Assembly: GCA_934446365.1 (NCBI GenBank)
Contig: CAKSDZ010000003.1
Coordinates: 186,001-250,000, forward strand
Direction of reading: 5' to 3'
Source: an uncultured Eubacteriales bacterium
GTDB taxonomy: Bacteria > Bacillota > Clostridia > Oscillospirales > CAG-272
DNA: 64,000 nt
The translations under genes were made by a program, and so were the position numbers. Each line of letters opens with the position of its first letter. Position 1 is the stretch's first letter. Shown here piece by piece: positions 1 through 7,817 of the stretch. The notes under the pieces were generated by a model that worked only from the letters and a program-made list of their open reading frames with translations, made no database searches and was not told the DNA's origin.

Positions 1-14
1 GAAGCGGTCAAGCC

Positions 15-47
15 GATTTCGTCGGATTGCCGAAATCACGTCTTTTT
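15..47 (+). terminator. Possible terminator of an upstream gene
   Basis: A 7-bp stem (GATTTCG with CGAAATC, 9-nt loop) is followed by a run of six T after ACGTC. It lies just before the promoter of the folate operon and would end transcription arriving from outside the window. The stem is short, so this is tentative. Confidence 0.4.
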
Positions 48-58
48 TGCAAAATATC

Positions 59-86
59 TTGTATTTTTCGGAGAATGTGCTATAAT
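59..86 (+). promoter_or_regulatory. Sigma-A promoter of the folate operon
   Basis: TTGTAT (59-64) and TATAAT (81-86) are separated by 16 bp, and the -10 box is preceded by TG one base upstream (extended -10). Transcription would start near 93, just before the riboswitch. Confidence 0.75.
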
Positions 87-100
87 GGCATATATAAAAA

Positions 101-204
101 GAAACAGAGTAGACGCCAGCGAGTTGAAAGTGCCGGAATTACGGGGAGTTGACTTCCGGACGAAAACATTTTGTTGCTGTGCTGCCGTCGCATCCCGCTG
201 TTAT
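101..204 (+). promoter_or_regulatory. Tetrahydrofolate (THF) riboswitch aptamer
   Basis: The region has the order of conserved blocks known for THF-I riboswitches: AGAGTAGA near the 5' end, a GAAAGTG-like block, a hairpin closed by CCGGAA/TTCCGG (133-138 with 154-159) whose loop carries GGGGAGTTG, an ACGAAA segment, and GCATCCCGC near the 3' end. The outer helix pairs AACAG (103-107) with CTGTT (198-202), GACG (112-115) can pair with CGTC (186-189), and the GGG loop can pair with CCC as the known pseudoknot. It sits in front of a folate transporter/folylpolyglutamate synthase gene, the expected target. The class call rests on motif recognition and context, not a covariance search. Confidence 0.85.
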
Positions 205-227
205 CATAAGACATGACATCGGTCTTA

Positions 228-265
228 TGCGGCAGAGATAAAAATCCTGCCGCATTTGTATTTTT
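228..265 (+). terminator. Riboswitch-controlled intrinsic terminator
   Basis: TGCGGCAG (228-235) pairs perfectly with CTGCCGCA (247-254) and is followed by TTTGTATTTTT. It lies between the THF aptamer and the start codon, so it is the likely expression platform: folate binding would favour termination. A competing hairpin (CATAAGAC/GTCTTATG, 205-229) overlaps its 5' arm. Confidence 0.75.
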
Positions 266-340
266 CCGCCGGAAACGGCGGTGCTTTGCCGTGCTTTTAT
301 GATTGAACCGCGTCTCTGTTCCCACGGAGGTGCTTTTTTT

Positions 341-2119
341 ATGTCAAAATCGAGGAACATCCTTGTCAGGCTCACGACGACCGCGGTCATGATTGCCATG
401 AGCGTCGTGCTTTGCCGGCTGCTCGGCTTTCCGCAGACCGGCGTTTACCGCATCGAAATCAGCTTTCTGCCGATTGCCGTTGTCGCTATGCTGTACGGTC
501 CGATATGGAGCGGCGTGGCTTACGGCATTGCGGACCTGATCGGCGCCGCGATTTTTACGGGAATCAACCCATTCATCACACTATGCAAGATTCTCTTCGG
601 CGCTGTGATGGGACTTTTCTTCTACCGCAGGGAGAAAATCGGAATCTTGCGCATCCTTCTGTGCTTCTTTCTGATCGGCGTTATCATCGATATCGGCGGC
701 ATGTCTCCGATTTTCGTGTATATGTTCGGTTATGACTGGGAGTCGGCGCTTGTCGCACGTGGGCTTGGCACGCTCGTCAACACGCCGGCAAGGATTCTTT
801 TCATGTGGCTGACAGTGCGGTATCTCGGCGGATATATCCGGAAATATGCCGGAAAATATGAAAACAACCGGGAATTTACTTCCTATGCGAACGGCTTTCA
901 GGCGATTCCGCGCTTCGGTCTTGAACGTGTATCCGCTCTTTTGGATATCGTCGGGCATCCGGAGCGGGAGCTGCGTTGTATACATGTCGCCGGAACCAAC
1001 GGCAAGGGCTCGGTCTGCGCATTTTTGGAGGCGATGCTCATGCATGCGGGATACCGTGTCGGGAAGTATATTTCGCCGAATCTCGTTCGCGTGAACGAGC
1101 GCATCACGGTAAACGGCGAAGAAATTGCGGACGAAGCGCTTGCGGCGCTTCTTTCCCGAATGGGAACGGCGACGGAACAGGCGGAACGCCGCATAGGTGA
1201 GCGTCCCTCTCAGTTTGAAATTTGGACCGCAGCCGCATTCTGCTATTTTGCGGAAAAAAAGTGCGATTATGTGATTCTCGAGACCGGCCTCGGAGGCGAA
1301 TTCGACGCGACCAATGTGATCGAGGGAAACGTCATGGCGGTGCTCACGCATATCGACCTTGACCACACGCAGTATCTCGGAAATACGATTGCCGAAATCG
1401 CAAAAACCAAAAGCAAGATTATCAAGAGAAACTGCGAGACGGGCGTCACGGTAGTGTCCCGACAGTCCGCCGAGGCGCTTTCCGAGCTTGAAAAGCGTAC
1501 TGCGGAATGCGGCACACGGCTTGTCGTGCCGGAGGAGGCCGTGGTGACAGGCTTTCGCGATATCTATGAGATTTTCTCATATGGTGAGCTTCGCGATATG
1601 GTTTGCGGCCTCGGCGGACCGCATCAGGTCGAAAACGCCTGCACGGCCGTCGAATGCGCACGCGCGATGGGGCTTGCCGACGAGCATATCCGCTTCGGCA
1701 TCGAGCATGCGAAAAATCCCGCGCGCTTTGAAAGGCTTGCGGAGAATCCCGCCGTTATCTACGACGGCGCGCACAATCCGGACGGGATTTCCGCCCTCAT
1801 CCGCGCGATGGACCGATACTTCCCGGGAAAAGCCCGCACGGTCGTATTCGCATGTATGCGGGATAAGGATTATCTCGGCTCCCTGCATATGCTGGCGCGT
1901 GCCGATGTGACGAAATTTGTGTTTACCACCGTCAAAAATAACGAACGGGCCATGAGCGCGGAGGCGCTTGCCGCAGCGGCGGCGGGCGACGGAATCGTCG
2001 GGGAAAGCGCGCCGACGCTTCGTGCGGCGATTGGTATGGCAAGGGCATACGGGAATCCCGTTTTCATCTGCGGCTCGCTGTACCTGTATGCGGATTTGCC
2101 GGAGGAGGGAAAACGATGA
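341..2119 (+). CDS. FolT-FolC fusion: folate ECF transporter S-component joined to folylpolyglutamate synthase
   Basis: This 592-aa protein joins two folate functions. Residues about 1-185 form a hydrophobic ECF-transporter S-component of the FolT type, which captures folates at the membrane. From about residue 195 it is a Mur-ligase-like folylpolyglutamate synthase: the P-loop HVAGTNGKGSV, GLGGEFDATNV, the THIDLDHTQYLG block and DGAHNPDG are all present. FolC adds glutamates to folates in an ATP-dependent reaction, which traps them in the cell. The start at 341 is chosen because GGAGG lies at 326-330 and the sequence from there is a normal FolT N-terminus. The stop overlaps the next gene (ATGA). 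A THF riboswitch controls the operon. In the FolC part, the usual EKAGIIK block reads TKSKIIK. The fusion is unusual; the ECF energising module is not in the window. Confidence 0.88.
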   Translation: MSKSRNILVRLTTTAVMIAMSVVLCRLLGFPQTGVYRIEISFLPIAVVAMLYGPIWSGVAYGIADLIGAAIFTGINPFITLCKILFGAVMGLFFYRREKIGILRILLCFFLIGVIIDIGGMSPIFVYMFGYDWESALVARGLGTLVNTPARILFMWLTVRYLGGYIRKYAGKYENNREFTSYANGFQAIPRFGLERVSALLDIVGHPERELRCIHVAGTNGKGSVCAFLEAMLMHAGYRVGKYISPNLVRVNERITVNGEEIADEALAALLSRMGTATEQAERRIGERPSQFEIWTAAAFCYFAEKKCDYVILETGLGGEFDATNVIEGNVMAVLTHIDLDHTQYLGNTIAEIAKTKSKIIKRNCETGVTVVSRQSAEALSELEKRTAECGTRLVVPEEAVVTGFRDIYEIFSYGELRDMVCGLGGPHQVENACTAVECARAMGLADEHIRFGIEHAKNPARFERLAENPAVIYDGAHNPDGISALIRAMDRYFPGKARTVVFACMRDKDYLGSLHMLARADVTKFVFTTVKNNERAMSAEALAAAAAGDGIVGESAPTLRAAIGMARAYGNPVFICGSLYLYADLPEEGKR

Positions 2120-2829
2120 TAGGAAAAAACAGAGATACCTCGCTTTTTGCGTCCCCTTTTTCGCGCGGATATTGGCGGTGCGCGGCAGCGGAATTCCGAA
2201 ATCTTTACGCCTTCATCCTGGCGGCGCTTTTTGCGGCGCTGCGGATAGCGGTCAAATCGCTCAGCATTCCGGTCGGGGAATCGCTCTATATCGGGCTTGA
2301 TTTTTTTGTCAATTCCGTCGGCTCCATGATTTACGGGCCGCTCATGGGACTGCTCGTCGGTGCGGTGAGCGACACGGTCGGCGCGATTCTGTTCCCGAAG
2401 GGACCGTACTTTTTCCCATTCATTGTGGTCGAGATGCTCAGCGCATTCCTTTTCGGACTCTTTTTATACAGGCAAAAGCTCTCCGCCGGACGCATCGTTC
2501 TGTCGCGCTTTGCCGTGGTGGTCCTCTGCAACTTTGTGGTCAATCCCTTGATTATGCAGTGGTATTACACGGTTGTGGTCGGGAAGGATATCGCGTTTCT
2601 GCGCTGGGCAGCCGTGCTGAAAAATCTTTGTCTGTTTCCGGCGGAGGCGCTGCTGCTCGTGCTCTGGCTCGGCGCCGTTTCCACCGCCGCCTATCGAATG
2701 GGGCTTGTCTATGCGAAGCCTGCCAAAATGAATGTGAAAAGGGCGGCTTTCGGCATCGTTTTGCTGACGCTTCTCGCCGCCGGCGGCATCGCGCTTTACT
2801 ATTATCTCAAAGCCTCGGGACGAATTTAA
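2116..2829 (+). CDS. folT: Second folate-type ECF transporter S-component (FolT family)
   Basis: A 237-aa integral membrane protein with about six hydrophobic segments. It resembles FolT-type S-components: the IGLDFFVNSVGSMIYGPLMG stretch parallels the GIEISFLPIAV...YGP pattern of the upstream FolT domain, and KNLCLFPAEALL is typical of the C-terminal part. It would bind a folate or a related substrate and share the ECF energising module. It overlaps the fusion gene by 4 bp (ATGA), so the two are translationally coupled and share the THF riboswitch. The two S-components may differ in substrate preference; this cannot be read from the sequence. Confidence 0.8.
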   Translation: MIGKNRDTSLFASPFSRGYWRCAAAEFRNLYAFILAALFAALRIAVKSLSIPVGESLYIGLDFFVNSVGSMIYGPLMGLLVGAVSDTVGAILFPKGPYFFPFIVVEMLSAFLFGLFLYRQKLSAGRIVLSRFAVVVLCNFVVNPLIMQWYYTVVVGKDIAFLRWAAVLKNLCLFPAEALLLVLWLGAVSTAAYRMGLVYAKPAKMNVKRAAFGIVLLTLLAAGGIALYYYLKASGRI

Positions 2830-2832
2830 ACG

Positions 2833-2870
2833 AAAGAGCCTTTGTTTGCAAAAAACAGAGGCTCTTTTCT
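2833..2870 (+). terminator. Terminator of the folate operon
   Basis: A 15-bp stem (2833-2847 with 2853-2867, one G-T pair, loop GCAAA) ends in CTCTTTTCT right after the folT stop codon. Confidence 0.85.
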
Positions 2871-2880
2871 GTCGATGTAG

Positions 2881-2909
2881 TTGACAAAGAACCGAGGAAT
2901 TGCTATAAT
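2881..2909 (+). promoter_or_regulatory. Consensus sigma-A promoter of the AraC gene
   Basis: TTGACA (2881-2886) and TATAAT (2904-2909), spacer 17 bp: a perfect consensus promoter. Confidence 0.9.
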
Positions 2910-2994
2910 AATCTTAATTTGATATAAAATGGCATACCCGCAAAACAGAGCCGATTGGACGGTATATCTCGGTCATGGCGAGGAGGGAATGTGG

Positions 2995-3840
2995 ATGGAC
3001 GACAGCTTTTCTTGGATGGAAAATCGGATAGAACTGCGGCTTTGTCGCGCCGGCGCCCGCATCCTCGGGGAAAATTGCGCTTTGGCAGGAGAAAAACTGC
3101 CGTTTGAGCTTTTCCTTTATGCCGCGCACGGAGATTTTCGGCTGGAGATGAACGGGAATGCGGCAGTCTGCCCGCAGGGCGGAACCGTCCTTGTGCCGTG
3201 CGACACGGCATTTCGCCTTACGACGGCGGATGACTGCGAGCTTGTTCTTGTCGCGGCCGATTACCGGATTTTTAAAAATCTGCGCATCTTTTCGCTTTTT
3301 GAACTGCCGGTGCGCCTTGACGGCGGGACGGAGCCGCCGGACGATATTTGCTCTTTGATTCGTGATACCGTGCTTGACAGCGAGTTTACCAACACCAGAC
3401 TTGAACATGCGCTTTCCGTCAAGGCGCTTTTATACCGGCTGGGCGCCGCCGTGCTGCGGCGCAGTGCGCCGCGCAGCGAAAGCAGCATGATTATGGAACG
3501 GTTTGCAAGGCTTGCCCCTGTCCTTTCCTATATCGCGGACAACATTGAACACGGAATCGCCGTGGAAGAGCTTGCCCGCATCATGGGCATGTCCGAAGAC
3601 GGCTTTTATCGCCTGTTCAAAGCCACCCTCGGCGAGGCGCCGGGGGAATATATCATCTCGGAGCGCCTGCGCGCGGCACGCCTGCTGCTGACGGAATCCG
3701 CCCTTTCGGTCGGAGAAATTTCCCGCCGCTGCGGCTATGAAAGCCCGTTTTATTTCAGCTCTCTTTTCCGCTCGAAATGCGGCTGTCCGCCGAGCGTTTA
3801 CCGTGAAAGGACGGCGGCTCTTTTTCATTCATTTAAATAG
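2995..3840 (+). CDS. AraC/XylS-family transcriptional regulator
   Basis: A 281-aa protein with an N-terminal cupin-like sensor region (roughly residues 15-110) and a C-terminal double helix-turn-helix of AraC type (roughly 175-275), including GMSEDGFYRLFKATLGEAP and SVGEISRRCGYESPFYFSSLF. It should bind DNA and respond to a small ligand that I cannot predict. The start at 2995 follows AGGAGGG (2981-2987) at 7-bp spacing; earlier ATGs at 2929 and 2989 lack a usable ribosome site. The very strong upstream promoter is notable for a regulator. The HAD phosphatase gene starts 11 bp downstream and may be co-transcribed or a target. Confidence 0.85.
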   Translation: MDDSFSWMENRIELRLCRAGARILGENCALAGEKLPFELFLYAAHGDFRLEMNGNAAVCPQGGTVLVPCDTAFRLTTADDCELVLVAADYRIFKNLRIFSLFELPVRLDGGTEPPDDICSLIRDTVLDSEFTNTRLEHALSVKALLYRLGAAVLRRSAPRSESSMIMERFARLAPVLSYIADNIEHGIAVEELARIMGMSEDGFYRLFKATLGEAPGEYIISERLRAARLLLTESALSVGEISRRCGYESPFYFSSLFRSKCGCPPSVYRERTAALFHSFK

Positions 3841-3851
3841 GAAGTATATTT

Positions 3852-4658
3852 ATGGATTTTACCAAAATCAGGCTGTTTCTTTTCGACATGGACGGCACGC
3901 TCTATCTCGGGGATGAGCTGTTTCCGTTCACAAAACCGCTTCTTGAAACCATCCGGAGTGCGGGGAAAACCTATCTTTTCATGACCAACAATTCCTCGAA
4001 AAGCGTTTTGGATTATGTTGCGAAAATGGAACGGCTCGGCATTCCCGCCGAATATGACGATTTCATCACCTCCTCGCAGGCTACGGCGGATTATCTTATG
4101 AAAAACCATCGGGACGTGAAATTCTATGTCTGCGGCACGGAATCCTTCAAGGCGGAGCTTGCAGCTGCCGGCGTGCGCGTGTGTGACGTCTATTCGGAGG
4201 ATATCGGCGGTGTCGTCATGGGCTACGACACGGAGCTGACCTATCGGAAGCTCGACGATGTTTCAAAGCTTCTGACGCTTCATGATATCCCTTATATCGC
4301 AGCCAATCCGGATTTCGTCTGCCCGACGGAATACGGCTATGTGCCGGACTGCGGCTCCGTCTGCGGTATGATTTACAATGCGACGGGGAAAAATCCCCAT
4401 TATATCGGCAAGCCGCGTCCCGAGATGCCGCTTGCCGCGGTGGAGCGGATTCGGAAAAAGGATCCGGCGGTGGAATGCGGCACGACGCTTGTCGTCGGCG
4501 ACAGGCTGTATACGGATATCGCATGCGGCGTCGCCGCCGGGATTCATTCCTTGCTTGTGCTGAGCGGGGAATCGACGCTTTCCGATGTGGAAAAAAGCGA
4601 CGTGAAGCCGGAATTTATCATGCGCGACTGCGCGGAGCTGCTCGAAAAAATACAGTGA
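3852..4658 (+). CDS. HAD-IIA family hydrolase (NagD/4-nitrophenylphosphatase-like)
   Basis: A 268-aa phosphatase of the haloacid dehalogenase superfamily, subclass IIA. Motif I is LFLFDMDGTLYLGD, motif II is MTNNSSKS, and the C-terminal GKPRPEM and VVGDRLYTDIACG supply the catalytic lysine and the acidic metal ligands. The central cap domain (about residues 85-180) has the HAD-IIA layout. Such enzymes dephosphorylate small phospho-metabolites such as nucleotides or sugar phosphates; the exact substrate is not predictable. It lies 11 bp after the AraC gene and 33 bp before a membrane-protein gene, suggesting one transcription unit. Confidence 0.9.
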   Translation: MDFTKIRLFLFDMDGTLYLGDELFPFTKPLLETIRSAGKTYLFMTNNSSKSVLDYVAKMERLGIPAEYDDFITSSQATADYLMKNHRDVKFYVCGTESFKAELAAAGVRVCDVYSEDIGGVVMGYDTELTYRKLDDVSKLLTLHDIPYIAANPDFVCPTEYGYVPDCGSVCGMIYNATGKNPHYIGKPRPEMPLAAVERIRKKDPAVECGTTLVVGDRLYTDIACGVAAGIHSLLVLSGESTLSDVEKSDVKPEFIMRDCAELLEKIQ

Positions 4659-4691
4659 TGTCCGGCGCGTATCGTCGGAGGGAGGTTGTTT

Positions 4692-5261
4692 ATGGCAAGA
4701 CCGAAGGGAATCCCGTTTGCAGAGGAAAACGCAGGCGCGAATTATGCGGAGTTTTCCGTCACGCGCAAGCCTGACCGGAAAATCAAAACGCAAAGACTTT
4801 TGTTTGTGCTGCTTTACGCGGCGTTTTCGGTTCTATACTGCGCGCTGTTTCTTGTCGTATGGAAAATGGCGCCGCTGATTGCGATTCTGCCGCTGCTTGT
4901 CTTTATTTTGTGGCTTGTCACGTGGAAGCTTACGAAAATCGAATATACCTATATCGTATATCAGGGGCAGCTTCATATTTATCGGGTAAACGGCTACAAT
5001 AAGGCTGTGGAGGTGTTTTCTGCAAAAGTCAGTGAAAACGACGGGATTTATCCCGCCGCCGACGCGGAATATGCGGGGGCCATGGCGGGCTGCGCAGTTC
5101 TCGATTATTCGGCGGGGAAAGGTACGGAGGACTTGTATTTCGCGGTATTTCCGGCCGACGGCGGACGGGTAGCCGTGTATTTTACGGCGGCGACAAAGCT
5201 GCTTTCGAGCCTTCGGTATTACGGCGGAGAAAAGGTCGTCGTCACCTATGTTTCCCACTGA
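4692..5261 (+). CDS. Small membrane protein of unknown function (DUF6106-like)
   Basis: A 189-aa protein with a hydrophilic N-terminus, two transmembrane segments near residues 42-85, and a C-terminal soluble region starting IEYTYIVYQGQLHIYRVNG. The layout (two helices, then an EYxY...G-L-I motif) resembles the DUF6106 family, a weak resemblance from memory. The start at 4692 has GGAGG at 4681-4685; an upstream TTG at 4686 is too close to that site. It sits between a HAD phosphatase and a PAP2-like gene, with only 9 bp to the latter. No function is assigned. Confidence 0.7.
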   Translation: MARPKGIPFAEENAGANYAEFSVTRKPDRKIKTQRLLFVLLYAAFSVLYCALFLVVWKMAPLIAILPLLVFILWLVTWKLTKIEYTYIVYQGQLHIYRVNGYNKAVEVFSAKVSENDGIYPAADAEYAGAMAGCAVLDYSAGKGTEDLYFAVFPADGGRVAVYFTAATKLLSSLRYYGGEKVVVTYVSH

Positions 5262-5270
5262 GGTGCGGAC

Positions 5271-5942
5271 ATGAAGAGATTTCTCGGGACACACAGGCAT
5301 ATTTGGTGGGCGCTGTATTTTGTGGTCTATCTTATCGGTTTTTTCCTCGTGGAAGCGGTCGTGCCGACGGAGGGCTATCACGTGATGTATCATCCTCTTG
5401 ACGACCTTATTCCGTTTTGCGAGTATTTTATCGTTTTTTATTATATTTGGTATCTTTTTTTGGCGGGTACGGCGCTTTTTCTGATTTTTTACGACGGTCC
5501 CGCGTTCCGGCGCTATATGTGGTTTCTGATTCTCGGCTTTTCCTTTACGCTGATTTTCAATGTCGTCTATCCGAACGGTCAGGATTTGCGTCCGGACCTC
5601 TCGGCGCTGGGACGGGAGAACCTATTTACCACGCTGATCGGCATGATCTATTCCGCCGACACGAATACGAATGTGTGTCCGAGCATGCACGTCATCGGTT
5701 CATTTGCCGCTATGTTCGGCGTTTTGGACTGCAAAAAGCTGCGAAAGACGGTGGCGGCGCCTATCGTTGCCGTTTTGCTCACCCTGCTCATCTCGGCCTC
5801 GACGGTGCTTGTCAAGCAGCATTCGATCGTCGACGTTTTTTGGGGAGTCATTGTCTCGGCCGCTCTATACGGCGTCGTATACGGACTGCTTCGCAGAAAA
5901 GCGGATCTCCTTGAAAAACGGAACGAAAAAACCTTGATCTGA
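5271..5942 (+). CDS. PAP2-superfamily membrane phosphatase/phosphotransferase
   Basis: A 223-aa protein with about six transmembrane helices. The acid-phosphatase signature is split in the usual way: CPSMHVIGSFAAMFG and KQHSIVDVFWGVIVS carry the two catalytic histidines, but the leading KX6RP motif is not obvious. The family hydrolyses or transfers phosphate groups of lipids such as phosphatidate or undecaprenyl pyrophosphate, and the shape is close to inositol-phosphorylceramide-synthase-like PAP2 proteins. It follows the previous gene by 9 bp, so the two are probably co-translated. Substrate unknown. Confidence 0.75.
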   Translation: MKRFLGTHRHIWWALYFVVYLIGFFLVEAVVPTEGYHVMYHPLDDLIPFCEYFIVFYYIWYLFLAGTALFLIFYDGPAFRRYMWFLILGFSFTLIFNVVYPNGQDLRPDLSALGRENLFTTLIGMIYSADTNTNVCPSMHVIGSFAAMFGVLDCKKLRKTVAAPIVAVLLTLLISASTVLVKQHSIVDVFWGVIVSAALYGVVYGLLRRKADLLEKRNEKTLI

Positions 5943-5965
5943 TTTTCGGAGAAGTCCTCCGAAAA
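5943..5965 (+). other. Perfect hairpin between the PAP2 gene and pyk
   Basis: TTTTCGGAG (5943-5951) pairs perfectly with CTCCGAAAA (5957-5965), starting one base after the PAP2 stop. There is no T-run after it, so it is either a weak terminator or an mRNA end structure rather than a clear intrinsic terminator. Confidence 0.4.
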
Positions 5966-6012
5966 CGATATACTTACTATGTCGCCGGAAATTGCGGCGG
6001 AACGGAGCTTAT

Positions 6013-7425
6013 ATGAGAAAAACCAAAATTGTATGCACGATCGGGCCCGCCTCCTCCTCGGAGGAGGTGCTCACCGAGCTTTGCCTTGCCGGCATGAATG
6101 TGGTGCGGCTGAATTTTTCGCACGGCACGCATGAGGATCATCAGGAAAAAATCGATGTCATCAAAAAGGTCAGGGAAAAGCTCGGACTGCCGATCGCCAT
6201 CATGCTGGATACGAAAGGACCGGAATACCGGATCGGGACGTTCAAGGAGGGAAAGGTCACGCTTGCCGACGGCGATGTTTTCACCTTCACGACCGAGAGC
6301 GTGGAGGGCGACGAGCACCGCGTTTCTGTCAATTATAAAGGACTTTGCGAAAATCTTGCGCTCGGGGACAGGATTCTTGTCAACAACGGACTTGTGATTT
6401 TTGAGGTGACGGAGCTTTCCGAGACGGAGGCTATATGCCGCGTTGTCGCGGGCGGAGAGCTTTCAAACCGCAAAAGCATGAGCTTCCCCGGAAAGCTTAT
6501 GAGCGGACCGTATCTCAGCGAGCAGGACAAGTCCGATCTTCTGTTCGGCATCCGCAACGGGGTGGATTTTATCGCAGCCTCCTTTGTCTCCGTCAAGCAG
6601 AATCTCGTCGATTTGAATACCTTTCTGCATGAGAACGGCGGCGACGGTATCGACGTTATTGCCAAAATCGAAAATCGTGCCGGCGTTGAGAACATAGAGG
6701 AAATCTGCGAGGTGTGCGACGGCATCATGATCGGCCGCGGCGACATGGGGGTGGAGATTCCGTTTGAGGAGCTGCCCGCGATTCAGAAATATCTGATTAC
6801 CAAGTGCCGCCTGCTCGGAAAGCGCGTCATCACCGCGACGGAGATGCTCGAATCGATGATTCACAATCCGCGTCCGACGCGCGCGGAGATTTCGGATGTT
6901 GCCAATGCCGTTTACGACGGGACGAGCGCAATTATGCTTTCCGGCGAGACCGCGGCGGGGAAATATCCCGTTCTGACGGTGAAAACGATGTCGAGGATTG
7001 CGGAGGAGGCGGAACGCAATATCCGATATGAGGAGCGTTTCCGCACCAACGAGTTCCGCATCAAAAATACAACGGACGCGATTTCTCACGCGACCTGCGG
7101 CATGGCGATCGATATCGGTGCGCGCGCCATCGTGGTTTGCACGATGTCGGGCATGACCGCGCGTATGGTGTCCCGATTCCGTTCGCCGACGGATATCATC
7201 GGCATGACGACGAGCGAAAAGGTTTGGCGCAAGCTTTCGCTTTCGTGGGGCGTGACGCCGGTTATGGCCGAGGAATTTACCTCGACGGACGTGCTTTTCT
7301 ATCACGCGACAAGCTATGCGAAAAAATTTATGAATCTCGGCCGCGGCGATAAAATCGTCATCACCGGCGGAACAACGAACGGCAAATCCGGCTCGACCAA
7401 TCTCATCAAAATCGAAACAATATAA
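6013..7425 (+). CDS. pyk: Pyruvate kinase
   Basis: A 470-residue glycolytic enzyme that transfers phosphate from phosphoenolpyruvate to ADP, giving pyruvate and ATP in the cytoplasm. It begins MRKTKIVCTIGPASSS, the family hallmark. The LDTKGPEYRIG segment, the active-site lysine region DVIAKIENRAGVENI, MIGRGDMGVEIPFEE and the ITATEMLESMIHNPRPTRAE block are all present. The length is that of the short form, without the extra C-terminal PEP-utiliser domain found in some Firmicutes. The start at 6013 has GGAG 5 bp upstream. A strong terminator follows directly. Confidence 0.96.
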   Translation: MRKTKIVCTIGPASSSEEVLTELCLAGMNVVRLNFSHGTHEDHQEKIDVIKKVREKLGLPIAIMLDTKGPEYRIGTFKEGKVTLADGDVFTFTTESVEGDEHRVSVNYKGLCENLALGDRILVNNGLVIFEVTELSETEAICRVVAGGELSNRKSMSFPGKLMSGPYLSEQDKSDLLFGIRNGVDFIAASFVSVKQNLVDLNTFLHENGGDGIDVIAKIENRAGVENIEEICEVCDGIMIGRGDMGVEIPFEELPAIQKYLITKCRLLGKRVITATEMLESMIHNPRPTRAEISDVANAVYDGTSAIMLSGETAAGKYPVLTVKTMSRIAEEAERNIRYEERFRTNEFRIKNTTDAISHATCGMAIDIGARAIVVCTMSGMTARMVSRFRSPTDIIGMTTSEKVWRKLSLSWGVTPVMAEEFTSTDVLFYHATSYAKKFMNLGRGDKIVITGGTTNGKSGSTNLIKIETI

Positions 7426-7448
7426 AGGATATATCGTCAAAAAATCGG

Positions 7449-7488
7449 AAAAAGCAGACAGTCGCCAAAGCGGCTGTCTGCTTTTTGT
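7449..7488 (+). terminator. Terminator of pyk
   Basis: AAAAAGCAGACAG (7449-7461) pairs with CTGTCTGCTTTTT (7474-7486), extended by inner CGC/GCG pairs. It has A- and T-runs on both sides, so it could work in either direction. Confidence 0.9.
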
Positions 7489-7570
7489 ATGGTTTTCTTG
7501 TCTGTCCGGAATGTTAGAGATCGGAAAATTGTGCGGTAACGGAGAAAATATTGAGAATTGTGAAAAAGTA

Positions 7571-7599
7571 TTGACAAAAGATTACGATTCAGGTAAAAT
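7571..7599 (+). promoter_or_regulatory. Sigma-A promoter of the ABC transporter operon
   Basis: TTGACA (7571-7576) and TAAAAT (7594-7599), spacer 17 bp. Transcription would start near 7606, leaving a leader of about 210 nt before the first gene. Confidence 0.85.
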
Positions 7600-7605
7600 A
7601 ATTGT

Positions 7606-7790
7606 ACTATTTTGATGAAGCTGATATTTAGGGCGAAAAAGCAAGTGCCGAAGCTGCTCCTTGCCGTTTGGCGATGCGGTACGATTGCTTGTGTTATGTT
7701 AAGAAATTTTTGCCGTCCGGCCGTATAAGCGGTCCGGTCATCATGCGAATATTGCGCCATCGTACGGAAGTGCGGGGCGTTTTTATTAAA
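7606..7790 (+). promoter_or_regulatory. Structured leader with attenuator; unassigned riboswitch candidate
   Basis: The leader has a possible closing helix GATGA (7614-7618) with TCATC (7738-7742). Inside lie AGGGCG, a GTGCCGAAGC segment and a hairpin CCGGCCG/CGGTCCGG (7717-7737). It ends in an intrinsic terminator (7755-7787) 30 bp before the start codon of the binding protein. Aptamer, then terminator, then gene is the riboswitch layout. I could not match it to any class I know; GCCGAAGC recalls the lysine riboswitch core, but the rest of that consensus is missing. Confidence 0.6.
7755..7787 (+). terminator. Leader terminator (attenuator)
   Basis: CGCC (7755-7758) pairs with GGCG (7776-7779) around an inner helix CGTAC/GTGCG with a GGAA tetraloop, followed by TTTTTATT. 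Its position before the first gene means expression needs read-through or anti-termination. Confidence 0.75.
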
Positions 7791-7817
7791 ATATTGAAAT
7801 CAAAGGGAGACATTCAA

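Noticed and set aside
7606..7750. Lysine riboswitch upstream of the ABC operon
   Set aside because: Only the GCCGAAGC-like segment fits. The 5' GAGGTGC and AGTA blocks and the second conserved helix of the lysine class are missing.
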